From assembly GCF_001482405.1 (NCBI RefSeq), contig NZ_LPXO01000002.1, positions 124,001 to 188,000 of the forward strand: 64,000 nucleotides of DNA, in the 5' to 3' direction. Source of the stretch: Pseudoponticoccus marisrubri. Its GTDB lineage: Bacteria; Pseudomonadota; Alphaproteobacteria; Rhodobacterales; Rhodobacteraceae. The translations under genes and the position numbers were made by a program. Below are positions 8,592 through 16,725 of the stretch, piece by piece. Below the pieces are notes generated by a model. It had not been told where the DNA came from, did not search any database, and was given only the letters and a program-made list of their open reading frames with translations. Within the stretch, counting starts at the first letter, position 1, and every line of letters starts with the position of its first letter.

Positions 8592-10892
8592 ATGTCACGC
8601 AACCTGCCTTTCGCGACCGCCCTTGCCCTGATCTGGGCCCTGCCCGGCACGGCCCAGAGCATCGACATGCTGGCCGCCGAGGCCGAGGCGTGGCTGGCCC
8701 CGGGCCCCGCGCCGGTGCTGGAAAGCCTGCTTGGCCCCGTCTCGGAAGAGGCGCTGCCCGACCGCCCGATCCCCGAAGCGGCGCTGCAAGCCGAAACGAC
8801 CGACGACGCCGGCGATGCGGGCTGGCCGGAATTCGGCATCACGGCCGAGGACGTGGCCCGCGCGCAGCCCGTCGATCCCACCACGGTCGACCAGGATGCG
8901 GCCCCGCAACAGGCCGGCATCGCCCCGGTCGAGCCGCCTGCGGGCTGGACCCGGCACGCGCTGCATGGCGTGGAATTTGCCCTGCCCCCCGGCTGGCGCG
9001 TCATGGAACAGGACGAGGATCAGCTGGGCATTGCCCTGCTCGATCCCGCCAGCCGCGCCCCCAAGGGCAGCCTGATCCTTGTTGCCGTAACCGGGTCGAT
9101 GAAGACGGATCGCTTCCTGCAGGAGTTCGCCACCGCCGAGATCGGCACCGTGCAGGAAGGCATGACCCTGCGCGACAAGGGCGCTGTCGAGATCGCCGGC
9201 GCGGCCTTCTCCTGGGCCAGCATCGACGGCGAAAATGAAGGCATGGCGATGGTCATGCGCCTCTACATCTCCGAGCGGCGCTTCGGCCCCGATGACGTGC
9301 CGCTGACGCTGGCCTTCGGCGCGGTGGGCGGCGGCGATGTGCCCTCTGATGAGGTGCGCGCGCAGGTCCTGGCCTCGCTGCGCCTGCCCGCGCCGAGGAC
9401 CGAGGAGCCTGCGGCGCCCGAACCGGCCGCGCGGCCCGTCACCAAGACCCGCAGCGCCTTTGACGGGATGGTCACGGTTCCCGCCCTGCCCGGCTGGTCC
9501 TGGGTCGAGGCCGGGACGCGGGCGGTGCTGGCGGCCGCGGATGGCAGCGGGAAAGTGAGTTTCCTCCGCGGCGCTGCAGCGCTGGCCGCACTCGACCGCC
9601 GCCAGCCCGACGCGGAGGGCATCCCCAGCTGGCAGGGCGGCGCACCGGCGCGCGACTACCCCGTCGCGGGCGGCGAGCTGACCCTGTGGGACAGCTGCCC
9701 GGGCCCGGGCGCACCGCTGGTCATGCTCTTCGAGGGGCCCGAGGGCTTTCGCGACGACCCGGCCTACCGCACCGTGTTGATGGGGCTGCGCATTGCCCTG
9801 CCGCCGGACGCCGCGCCGTGCGGCAAGCTTTCCGACGCCTCCAGCGCCCCACGGGAGACCGCGCCCGCGGCCGGACAGGCCCCCTCTGCACCGAACGAGA
9901 CGGCAACCCAAGCCGCCCCGGACCAAACGGCCCCGCAGACCGCGACCCAAGCCGCCCCGGAAGCCACGACCGGTGTCGACACGCTCGCCCCGCCCAGCTT
10001 CGGCACGGACCGGTTCGACCCGCAGCCCGGCGGCTACACGCTCTACCGCAACGCGCGCTACGGCTTCTCGCTGTCCTACCCGGGCAGCTATTTCGCGGCC
10101 GATCCGCCCCCGGCCTCGGGGGACGGGCGCAGTTTCCTGTCGGTCGACGGGCAGGCGCGCTTTGCGGTCTTCGCGGGCTACGAGGTGCAGGCCCCCGGGC
10201 TCGACACGCTGCTGGCGCGCGACCGCGGCTATTTCTCTAAGCTGCACTCCGAACGTGTCGAGAGCGGCGCCTACACGCTGCGCGGCCTGATGGGCGGAGA
10301 GATGGTCCTGCGTCGGGTGCTGCGCGACAGCGACGGCATGGTCCGCGTGCTCGAGATCGGCTATCCCCCGTCCCGCGCGGCCGAGTTCGAGGCGGTGGTC
10401 ACCCATATGGCCGCCAGCTTCGGCCCGCCGCCGCAAGTCCAGACCGCCCCCGTCCCGGTGCCGCAGCCGACCACGCGCAGCGCCGTGCCGCAACCGCCGC
10501 CGCAGAGCACCCCGTCGGAGCCTGCGCTCGGGCAGCTCTACACGCCGCAGCGCGGCACGCCCGAGCGCGCCGCTCTGATGGATGCCGCGCGCAAGCCGAT
10601 GCTGATGGCGATCGGGCAGCGGGTGATCTTCGTCGTGGACCGGCTGAACTCGGACGGGCACTGGGCCTTCCTGCAAGCCACGCCGCGCAACCCCGATGGC
10701 ACGCCGATCGACTGGCGCAAAACCAACTATGCCCGCGACTGGGACCGCGACATGATGAGCGACATCGTCATGGTGCTCATGCGCCATGACGGGCGGCAGT
10801 GGCAGGCGGTGGAATGGGTGGTGGGCCCGACCGACGTGGCCTGGATCAGCTGGGCCGAGCGGCACGGCCTGCCGGAGCGGCTGTTCCGCTGA
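8592..10892 (+). CDS. secreted multi-domain protein of unknown function (766 aa)
   Basis: Not recognised. Signal peptide MSRNLPFATALALIWALPGTAQS, then three related beta-sheet modules introduced by FALPPGWRVMEQDEDQ (about 137), VPALPGWSWVEAG (about 297) and YGFSLSYPGSYF (about 488), joined by Pro/Ala/Thr/Gln-rich linkers such as ATQAAPDQTAPQTATQAAPE. The C-terminal region (about 650-766) is a separate compact domain with VIFVVDRLNSDGHWAFLQATPRNPDG and VGPTDVAWISWAERHGLP. The layout suggests a periplasmic or outer-membrane-anchored protein with repeated binding domains. AGGGAGGG within the preceding stop region provides the ribosome site. Confidence 0.75.
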   Translation: MSRNLPFATALALIWALPGTAQSIDMLAAEAEAWLAPGPAPVLESLLGPVSEEALPDRPIPEAALQAETTDDAGDAGWPEFGITAEDVARAQPVDPTTVDQDAAPQQAGIAPVEPPAGWTRHALHGVEFALPPGWRVMEQDEDQLGIALLDPASRAPKGSLILVAVTGSMKTDRFLQEFATAEIGTVQEGMTLRDKGAVEIAGAAFSWASIDGENEGMAMVMRLYISERRFGPDDVPLTLAFGAVGGGDVPSDEVRAQVLASLRLPAPRTEEPAAPEPAARPVTKTRSAFDGMVTVPALPGWSWVEAGTRAVLAAADGSGKVSFLRGAAALAALDRRQPDAEGIPSWQGGAPARDYPVAGGELTLWDSCPGPGAPLVMLFEGPEGFRDDPAYRTVLMGLRIALPPDAAPCGKLSDASSAPRETAPAAGQAPSAPNETATQAAPDQTAPQTATQAAPEATTGVDTLAPPSFGTDRFDPQPGGYTLYRNARYGFSLSYPGSYFAADPPPASGDGRSFLSVDGQARFAVFAGYEVQAPGLDTLLARDRGYFSKLHSERVESGAYTLRGLMGGEMVLRRVLRDSDGMVRVLEIGYPPSRAAEFEAVVTHMAASFGPPPQVQTAPVPVPQPTTRSAVPQPPPQSTPSEPALGQLYTPQRGTPERAALMDAARKPMLMAIGQRVIFVVDRLNSDGHWAFLQATPRNPDGTPIDWRKTNYARDWDRDMMSDIVMVLMRHDGRQWQAVEWVVGPTDVAWISWAERHGLPERLFR

Positions 10893-10902
10893 CACGCCCG
10901 GT

Positions 10903-10916
10903 TTGATCCCGATCAT
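10903..10916 (+). promoter_or_regulatory. FNR-type box upstream of the APH/AAA gene
   Basis: TTGATCCCGATCAT matches TTGAT-N4-ATCAA at 9 of 10 positions. GATGCT at 10939-10944 starts 29.5 nt from the box centre, where a -10 element would sit at a class II site. The gene starts at 10986. Confidence 0.65.
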
Positions 10917-10985
10917 GCCCCCGACCGGCGCGCCGTGCGATGCTGCGGTCGCGGGCGGCGGGCCCGCAGGCTGCCGGGACAGACA

Positions 10986-12536
10986 ATGACCGACCAGAGC
11001 GAAATCCTGCGCTTCCTCAAGGACCCGGGCACCCATCCCGGCGCGCCGGAGGTGACCGAGATCCAGACCCATGGCGCGCATGTCTTCCTTGCCGGGGAGA
11101 TGGCGCTCAAGATCAAGCGCGCGGTGCGCTACGACTATCTCGACTACAGCACGCTGGCGGCGCGCGAGGCAGCGCTGCGACGCGAGCTGGAGCTGAACGC
11201 CCCCGCCGCGCCGACGCTCTACCGCGACGTGATCCCCGTCACCCGCGAGGCTGACGGGCGGCTGGCGCTGGACGGCGATGGCCGACCGGTGGAATGGGTG
11301 CTGCGCATGGTGCGCTTTCCGGACGACGACCAGCTGGACCGGGTGGCGGCGCGCGGCGCGCTGGATCGCGCGCTGGCCGAGGCGCTGGGGGCGCGGATCG
11401 CCGACTACCACGCGGCGGCGCCCCTGCGGCGCGGGCCGGACGGCGCAGGCCCCCTGCGCGACATCCTGGCCGAGCTGGGCCGCGAATTCGCAGGCATGGG
11501 CGACGCGCTGCCGGAGAAGACGGTACGCGACCTGCTCGACCGGGCCGCGGTCGAGTTGGAAAACCGCGCCGCGCTGCTGGATGCGCGCGCGAGCGCGGGC
11601 CATGTGCGGCGCTGCCATGGCGATCTGCACCTGAGCAATATCGTCCTGCTCGACGGCGTGCCACACCCGTTCGACGCGCTGGAATTCAGCGAGGCCTTGG
11701 GGACCTGCGACGTGCTCTACGACCTCGCCTTCCTGCTGATGGACCTGCTGCATCGCGGGCTGGGCATGGCGGCGAACGCGGTGCTGAACAGCTACGTTTC
11801 GCGCGCAGGACGCCCCGCGCATCTGGACGGGCTGGCGGCGCTGCCGCTCTTCCTGTCGGTGCGCGCGGCGATCAGCGCCATGGTCGCGGTCCAGACCGCC
11901 CGGGCGCGGGGCGGCGACGAAGACCTGCCGGAACAGGCGCGGCGCTACCTTCAGGAGTCCGGCACCGCGCTGCACCCCGTGCCGCCGCGGCTGGTCGCGA
12001 TCGGCGGGCTGTCGGGGACCGGCAAGACGACGCTGGCCCGCGCGCTGGCCCCCGCATTGGGCCGGGCGCCGGGCGCGGTGCATCTGCGCAGCGACGTGAT
12101 CCGCAAGGCGCTTCATGGCGTCGACCCGCTGACCCGCCTGCCCGAGGATGCCTACACGCCCGGGATGACGGCGCAGGTCTATGCCGCGATGGAGGACGGG
12201 GCGCGCGCCGCGCTGGCCGCCGGGCAATCGGTCATCGTGGACGCGGTCTTTCTGAAACCGACCGAGCGCGCATCGCTCGCCACGGTCGCGGATGAGACCG
12301 GCGCCACGTTCGCCGGGCTCTGGCTGGAGGCGCCGGAACCCGTCCTGCTGCAACGGGTCACCGGACGGCGAGGCGACGCCTCGGACGCCGATGCGCGGAT
12401 CGTGCGGATGCAGACCGGGCTGCCCCGGGGCGCGCTCGACTGGAGGTCGATCGACGCCTCGGGCGGGGCCGAGGCCACCCGCACCGCGGCCTGCGAGGCA
12501 CTGGCGTTATCACCAGACGCAGACGGCACGCCCTGA
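10986..12536 (+). CDS. fused aminoglycoside-phosphotransferase-like and AAA/zeta-type kinase protein
   Basis: A 516-residue cytoplasmic protein with two kinase-like halves. The N-terminal half has the APH/choline-kinase signature HGDLHLSN (residues 211-218) and FDALEF as the metal-binding segment. The C-terminal half is a P-loop kinase with GLSGTGKT (341-348), resembling gluconate kinase or zeta-toxin folds (AAA_33). The same fusion is known in many proteobacteria and in the mycobacterial protein Rv2004c; I recall no established substrate, and antibiotic resistance should not be inferred. It is preceded by an FNR-type box and followed by a P-type ATPase gene with its own box. Confidence 0.85.
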   Translation: MTDQSEILRFLKDPGTHPGAPEVTEIQTHGAHVFLAGEMALKIKRAVRYDYLDYSTLAAREAALRRELELNAPAAPTLYRDVIPVTREADGRLALDGDGRPVEWVLRMVRFPDDDQLDRVAARGALDRALAEALGARIADYHAAAPLRRGPDGAGPLRDILAELGREFAGMGDALPEKTVRDLLDRAAVELENRAALLDARASAGHVRRCHGDLHLSNIVLLDGVPHPFDALEFSEALGTCDVLYDLAFLLMDLLHRGLGMAANAVLNSYVSRAGRPAHLDGLAALPLFLSVRAAISAMVAVQTARARGGDEDLPEQARRYLQESGTALHPVPPRLVAIGGLSGTGKTTLARALAPALGRAPGAVHLRSDVIRKALHGVDPLTRLPEDAYTPGMTAQVYAAMEDGARAALAAGQSVIVDAVFLKPTERASLATVADETGATFAGLWLEAPEPVLLQRVTGRRGDASDADARIVRMQTGLPRGALDWRSIDASGGAEATRTAACEALALSPDADGTP

Positions 12537-12548
12537 CGCGGGGTCACG

Positions 12549-12562
12549 TTGACCTGCGTCAT
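12549..12562 (+). promoter_or_regulatory. FNR-type box upstream of the P-type ATPase
   Basis: TTGACCTGCGTCAT matches the degenerate consensus TTGAY-N4-RTCAA at 9 of 10 positions. TAGGCT at 12585-12590 starts 29.5 nt from its centre, the same geometry as at 10903. The predicted transcript start is near 12597 and the ATG is at 12634. Confidence 0.65.
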
Positions 12563-12633
12563 GTGACACCCCTCTCGTCCCGCCTAGGCTGCCGCCGAAA
12601 CGAGCGCGCATCGCGCGGCGCAAGAGGTACGGC

Positions 12634-15213
12634 ATGGCGGATGACACGGCACACCCGGTTCACGGGCTGACATCGCAAGAGGCCGCGCGGCGGTTGCAGG
12701 AGTACGGCCCCAACCAGCTGGCCGAGCAGGAGCCGACCGCGCGCTGGCGCATCCTGGCCCGGCAGTTCACCTCGCTGCTGATCCTGATGCTGATCGCCGC
12801 GGCCGGCATCGCGCTGGCCCTGGGCGAGACGGTGGATGCCGTCGCGATCCTGCTGGTGGTGCTGCTGAACGGCGTGCTGGGCTTCGTGCAGGAATGGCGC
12901 ACCGAGACCGCGCTTGCGGCGCTGAAGAACATGCTGGCCAGCGAGGCGCGGGTGGTGCGCGACGGCGCGCAGCGCATGGTGGACACGCGCCGGATCGTGC
13001 CGGGCGACCTCGTGATCCTCGAGGCCGGCGACAAAGTGCCGGCCGATCTGACGCTGGTCGCGGGGATGCGGCTGAAGGTCGACGAAAGCGTGCTGACGGG
13101 CGAATCCGTGCCGGTCGACAAGGCGCCCGGCGGAGAGGCCGACCGGCTCTTCATGGGCGCGAACGTGGTGGCCGGGCGCGCCGAGGGCGTGGTGCAGGCC
13201 ACGGGCACGGCGACCGAGTTCGGCAATATCGCGCAACTCACCGCCTCGATCGAAGAGGGGCAGACCCACCTGCAGGTCAAGCTGGCCCGGCTGGCGCGGG
13301 TGCTGGGCGCCGCGGCGGTGGGGCTGGGGCTGATGGTCCTGGCCGCCGGGCTGGCCGTCGGCCGCCCGCTGGACGAGACCTTCCTGATGGCCGTGGCACT
13401 GGCCGTGGCCATGGTGCCCGAGGGGCTGCCGGCGGTGGTGACGATCACGCTGGCGCTGGGGGCCTCGGCCATGCTGCGGCGCCGCGCGCTGGTGCGCCGC
13501 CTGCAGGCGGTCGAGACGCTGGGCGCGGCGACGGTGATCTGCACCGACAAGACCGGCACCCTGACCGAGAACGCCATGACGGTCACCGCGATCTGGACCC
13601 CGGCGCAGGGCTACAGCGTGACCGGCACCGGCCATGATCCGGCCGGCCACGTGGCGCGGGACGGGGCCCGCGTGCGCGCGGGGGACGATGCGCGGCTGGC
13701 CCGGCTGATGGACGTGGCGCTGTCGTGCAACCATGCCGAGCTGACCCGCGACGCCGAGGGCTGGCACATGGTGGGCGACCCGACCGAGGGTGCGCTGGTC
13801 ACGCTGGGCCACAAGGCCTGGGCGCCGCTGCCCGACCCCGCCGACCGGCTGGCCGAGATCCCCTTCGACGCCGAGCGCAAGCGCATGAGCGTGGTGATGC
13901 GGCGCGGCCCGGACCTGGTGCAGATGGTCAAGGGCGCGCCCGAGACCGTGCTGGAGGTCTGCGACCGGATCGACGGGCCCGACGGCACGCCCGCGCCGCT
14001 GACCGCCGCCGACCGCGGTCGCATCCAGCGCGCGGCCGAGGAGATGGCCGCCGACGGGCGCCGCCTGCTGGCCTTCGCGCAGCGCAGCGTCGAGGATCCG
14101 CTGGCGGGCGAAAGCGGGCTGATTTTCCTCGGGCTCGTCGGCATGATCGACCCGCCCCGCCCCGAGGTCCGGCAGGCGGTTGCGCTCTGCCGCAGCGCGG
14201 GCATCCGCGTGGTGATGATCACCGGCGACGCGCCGCTGACCGCGGGTGCCATCGCGCGCGAGATCGGCCTGTCGGTGGACCGCGTGCTGACCGGCGCGGA
14301 TCTGGACGATCTGTCCGAGGCCGATCTGGACCGCGCGCTGGCCGGCAACACGCATTTCGCCCGCACCGCGCCGGCGCACAAGATGCGGCTGGTCGAGGCG
14401 CTGCAGCGCGCCGGCAATCTCGTGGCGATGACCGGCGACGGGGTGAACGACGCGCCTGCCCTGCGGCAGGCCGATATCGGCGTCGCCATGGGGCAGCGCG
14501 GCACCGACGTGGCCAAGGATGCCAGCGACATGGTTCTGCTGGACGACAATTTCGCCACGATCGTGGGCGCGGTCGAGGAAGGACGCCGGCAATTCGCCAA
14601 TATCCGGCGCTTCGTGCGCTACCTGCTGTCCTCGAACGCGGGCGAGGTCGTCGCGATCCTCGTCAACCTCTTCCTCGGCGGGCCGCTGATCTTCCTCGCC
14701 ACCCAGATCCTGTGGATGAACCTTGTCACAGACGGGGTCACGGCCGTGGCGCTGGGGATGGAGAAGCCGGCCCCCGACCAGATGCGGCGCCCGCCCACCG
14801 CCAAGACCACCCCGATCCTCGATCTGGCAGGCTTTGCCATGATCGGGGCCTTCGGGCTCTATACCGGCGCGGCCAGCCTGTGGCTGTTCTACAGCTACCT
14901 GCCGCAGGGCGAGGACCTGGCCCGCACCATGGCCTTTGCCGGCATGGTGGTCTTCGAGAAGGTCAGCGTCTTTGCCTTCCGCTCCTTCCGGCTGCCCATG
15001 GCGCGGATCGGCTATGCCAGCAACCGACCGCTGCTGATCGCCTTTGCCGTGACCATGTCGCTGCAGGCGCTGGCGATCTACTGGCCGCCGCTGCAGGTCA
15101 TGCTGCGCACCGTGCCGCTCGGCCCCGATCACCTGCTGGTGCTGGCGGGACTCGCCCTGCCGCTGCTGCTGGTCCCCGAGCTGTTCAAGACGCTTCGCGC
15201 GGCGCGCCCGTAG
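12634..15213 (+). CDS. P-type cation-transporting ATPase, type II (CtpF/Ca2+-ATPase-like)
   Basis: An 859-residue inner-membrane ion pump. Features in order: N-terminal cation-ATPase domain; actuator loop with LTGESVPVDKAPGG; transmembrane motif MVPEGLPAVV, typical of type II Ca/Na/H pumps rather than CPx metal pumps; phosphorylation site DKTGTLT (Asp305); nucleotide domain with KGAPETV; hinge TGDGVNDAPALRQADIGVAMG; and a C-terminal helix bundle with NLVTDGVTAVALGMEKP. Length is normal. No N-terminal metal-binding domain, so Ca2+, Mn2+ or Na+/K+ are likelier substrates than copper or zinc. AAGAGG precedes the ATG. It lies 97 nt after the APH/AAA gene. Confidence 0.9.
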   Translation: MADDTAHPVHGLTSQEAARRLQEYGPNQLAEQEPTARWRILARQFTSLLILMLIAAAGIALALGETVDAVAILLVVLLNGVLGFVQEWRTETALAALKNMLASEARVVRDGAQRMVDTRRIVPGDLVILEAGDKVPADLTLVAGMRLKVDESVLTGESVPVDKAPGGEADRLFMGANVVAGRAEGVVQATGTATEFGNIAQLTASIEEGQTHLQVKLARLARVLGAAAVGLGLMVLAAGLAVGRPLDETFLMAVALAVAMVPEGLPAVVTITLALGASAMLRRRALVRRLQAVETLGAATVICTDKTGTLTENAMTVTAIWTPAQGYSVTGTGHDPAGHVARDGARVRAGDDARLARLMDVALSCNHAELTRDAEGWHMVGDPTEGALVTLGHKAWAPLPDPADRLAEIPFDAERKRMSVVMRRGPDLVQMVKGAPETVLEVCDRIDGPDGTPAPLTAADRGRIQRAAEEMAADGRRLLAFAQRSVEDPLAGESGLIFLGLVGMIDPPRPEVRQAVALCRSAGIRVVMITGDAPLTAGAIAREIGLSVDRVLTGADLDDLSEADLDRALAGNTHFARTAPAHKMRLVEALQRAGNLVAMTGDGVNDAPALRQADIGVAMGQRGTDVAKDASDMVLLDDNFATIVGAVEEGRRQFANIRRFVRYLLSSNAGEVVAILVNLFLGGPLIFLATQILWMNLVTDGVTAVALGMEKPAPDQMRRPPTAKTTPILDLAGFAMIGAFGLYTGAASLWLFYSYLPQGEDLARTMAFAGMVVFEKVSVFAFRSFRLPMARIGYASNRPLLIAFAVTMSLQALAIYWPPLQVMLRTVPLGPDHLLVLAGLALPLLLVPELFKTLRAARP

Positions 15214-15406
15214 CGCGGATCCTATCCGTCCGGATAGCCGGGCCGCGCGCCCGCGCCACGCCGTCGCCCCCCGCGCCCGCGCCTAGCCCGGCGCGGGGAT
15301 GCCGGCGTGGCTATTCCCCATGATAGACCGGTCCTCGGAAAGTAATTCAACTTTGACCAACATCAGGGCCGGTCGCGGATCGGCCACGCGCACGAGGACG
15401 AAAAAG

Positions 15407-16633
15407 ATGACTGCAACGAAGAAGGTACTGGTGATCGGGGGTGACGGGTTCTGCGGGTGGCCGACGGCATTGCACCTGTCCGAACTTGGCCACGAGGTGG
15501 TGATCGCCGACAACCTGTCCCGCCGGGCCATCGATGCCGAGCTGGGCGCCGACAGCCTGACGCCCATCGCCTCGATCGAGGACCGCATCGCCGCCTGGCA
15601 CGAGCTGACCGGCAAGACCATCGGCTTTGCCCGTCTCGACGTGGCCCGCGACCTGGCCGGGCTGCGCACTCTGATGCTGTCGATGCAGCCCGACACGGTG
15701 ATCCATTTCGGCGAACAGCGTGCCGCGCCCTACTCGATGAAGGGGCTCGAGCAGAAGGTCTACACGGTCGACAACAACATCAGCGCCACGCACAACCTGC
15801 TGGCGGTGATCGCCGAGACCGGGCTCGACCCGCATGTCGTGCACCTGGGCACGATGGGCGTCTACGGCTATGACGGTGACGGGCTCGAGATCCCCGAGGG
15901 CTACCTGACCGTCTTCGTGCCGGGCGACGAGAACCGCATGTACAAGCGCGACATCCTCTACCCGACCAACCCGGGCAGCGTGTACCATATGACCAAGTCG
16001 ATGGATCAGCTGCTGTTCCAGTTCTACGCCAAGAACAACATGATCCGCGTCACCGACCTGCACCAGGGCATCGTCTGGGGCACCCAGACCGAAGAGACGC
16101 GCCGCGACGAACGCCTGATCAACCGTTTCGATTATGACGGCGATTACGGCACCGTGCTGAACCGCTTCCTGATGCAGGCCGCCGTCGGCCACCCGCTGAC
16201 CGTGCACGGCACCGGCGGGCAGACCCGCGCCTTCATCCACATCCAGGACACGGTGCGATGCATCGCGCTGGCCGTGGCCAACCCGCCGGCGCGGGACGGC
16301 AAGGTGAAGATCCTCAACCAGATGACCGAAACCCACCGCGTGCGCGACCTGGCCTACCTGGTGGCGCGCATCGCCGGCGCCGAGGTCGCGCTGGTCGACA
16401 ACCCGCGCAAGGAAGCGGCCGAGAACGAGCTCAAGGTCTCGAACGCCACCTTCCTCGACCTCGGTCTCAAGCCGATCACCCTGGCCGAGGGGCTGCTGGA
16501 GGAGACGGTCGAGATCGCGGCGCGCTACGCGCATCGCCACCGCGCCGACAGCGTGCCCTGCGTCTCGGTCTGGACCGATGCGCAGAAGCCCGGCACCGTT
16601 CCGGCCGCGTCGCGGATCGACACCGCGGCCTGA
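15407..16633 (+). CDS. sqdB: UDP-sulfoquinovose synthase (SqdB-like)
   Basis: A 408-residue NAD-dependent extended short-chain dehydrogenase that would convert UDP-glucose and sulfite to UDP-sulfoquinovose. It has the nucleotide motif GGDGFCGWP (11-19), NLSRR (36-40), FGEQRAAPYSM, and the catalytic Thr149 (HLGTMGVYGY), Tyr193 and Lys197 (YHMTK). Long stretches (RVTDLHQGIVWGTQTE, FIHIQDTVRCIALA) follow photosynthetic SqdB closely. The start MTATKKVLVIGG has GAGGACG upstream; an earlier in-frame Met gives an unlike leader. Notably, sqdA, sqdC and sqdD are absent here; instead a BcsB-like protein and a GT2 synthase follow, so the product may enter a polysaccharide rather than a lipid. Confidence 0.88.
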   Translation: MTATKKVLVIGGDGFCGWPTALHLSELGHEVVIADNLSRRAIDAELGADSLTPIASIEDRIAAWHELTGKTIGFARLDVARDLAGLRTLMLSMQPDTVIHFGEQRAAPYSMKGLEQKVYTVDNNISATHNLLAVIAETGLDPHVVHLGTMGVYGYDGDGLEIPEGYLTVFVPGDENRMYKRDILYPTNPGSVYHMTKSMDQLLFQFYAKNNMIRVTDLHQGIVWGTQTEETRRDERLINRFDYDGDYGTVLNRFLMQAAVGHPLTVHGTGGQTRAFIHIQDTVRCIALAVANPPARDGKVKILNQMTETHRVRDLAYLVARIAGAEVALVDNPRKEAAENELKVSNATFLDLGLKPITLAEGLLEETVEIAARYAHRHRADSVPCVSVWTDAQKPGTVPAASRIDTAA

Positions 16634-16725
16634 TCCCCTGACCCGTCCTGACCGGGGCAGCGCGGGGCGCGCGACATGGCGCGCCCCCTGCCCCGGTGTT
16701 CCCACCTGTCCAAGGAGTGAGCGCC

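Noticed and set aside
8595-12353. Very long open frame on the minus strand (over 1200 codons)
   Set aside because: It is antisense to three genes with signal peptides or known motifs; composition is Arg/Gly/Ala/His rich without domains. High-GC genomes leave such frames open by chance.
10986-12536. Aminoglycoside resistance gene
   Set aside because: The APH-like half is fused to an AAA-type kinase and resembles a conserved housekeeping/stress fusion; similarity of the kinase fold alone does not support resistance.
12559-15132. Minus-strand open frame antisense to the P-type ATPase
   Set aside because: The plus strand encodes all P-ATPase motifs; the antisense product is His/Gln/Arg-rich low-complexity sequence.
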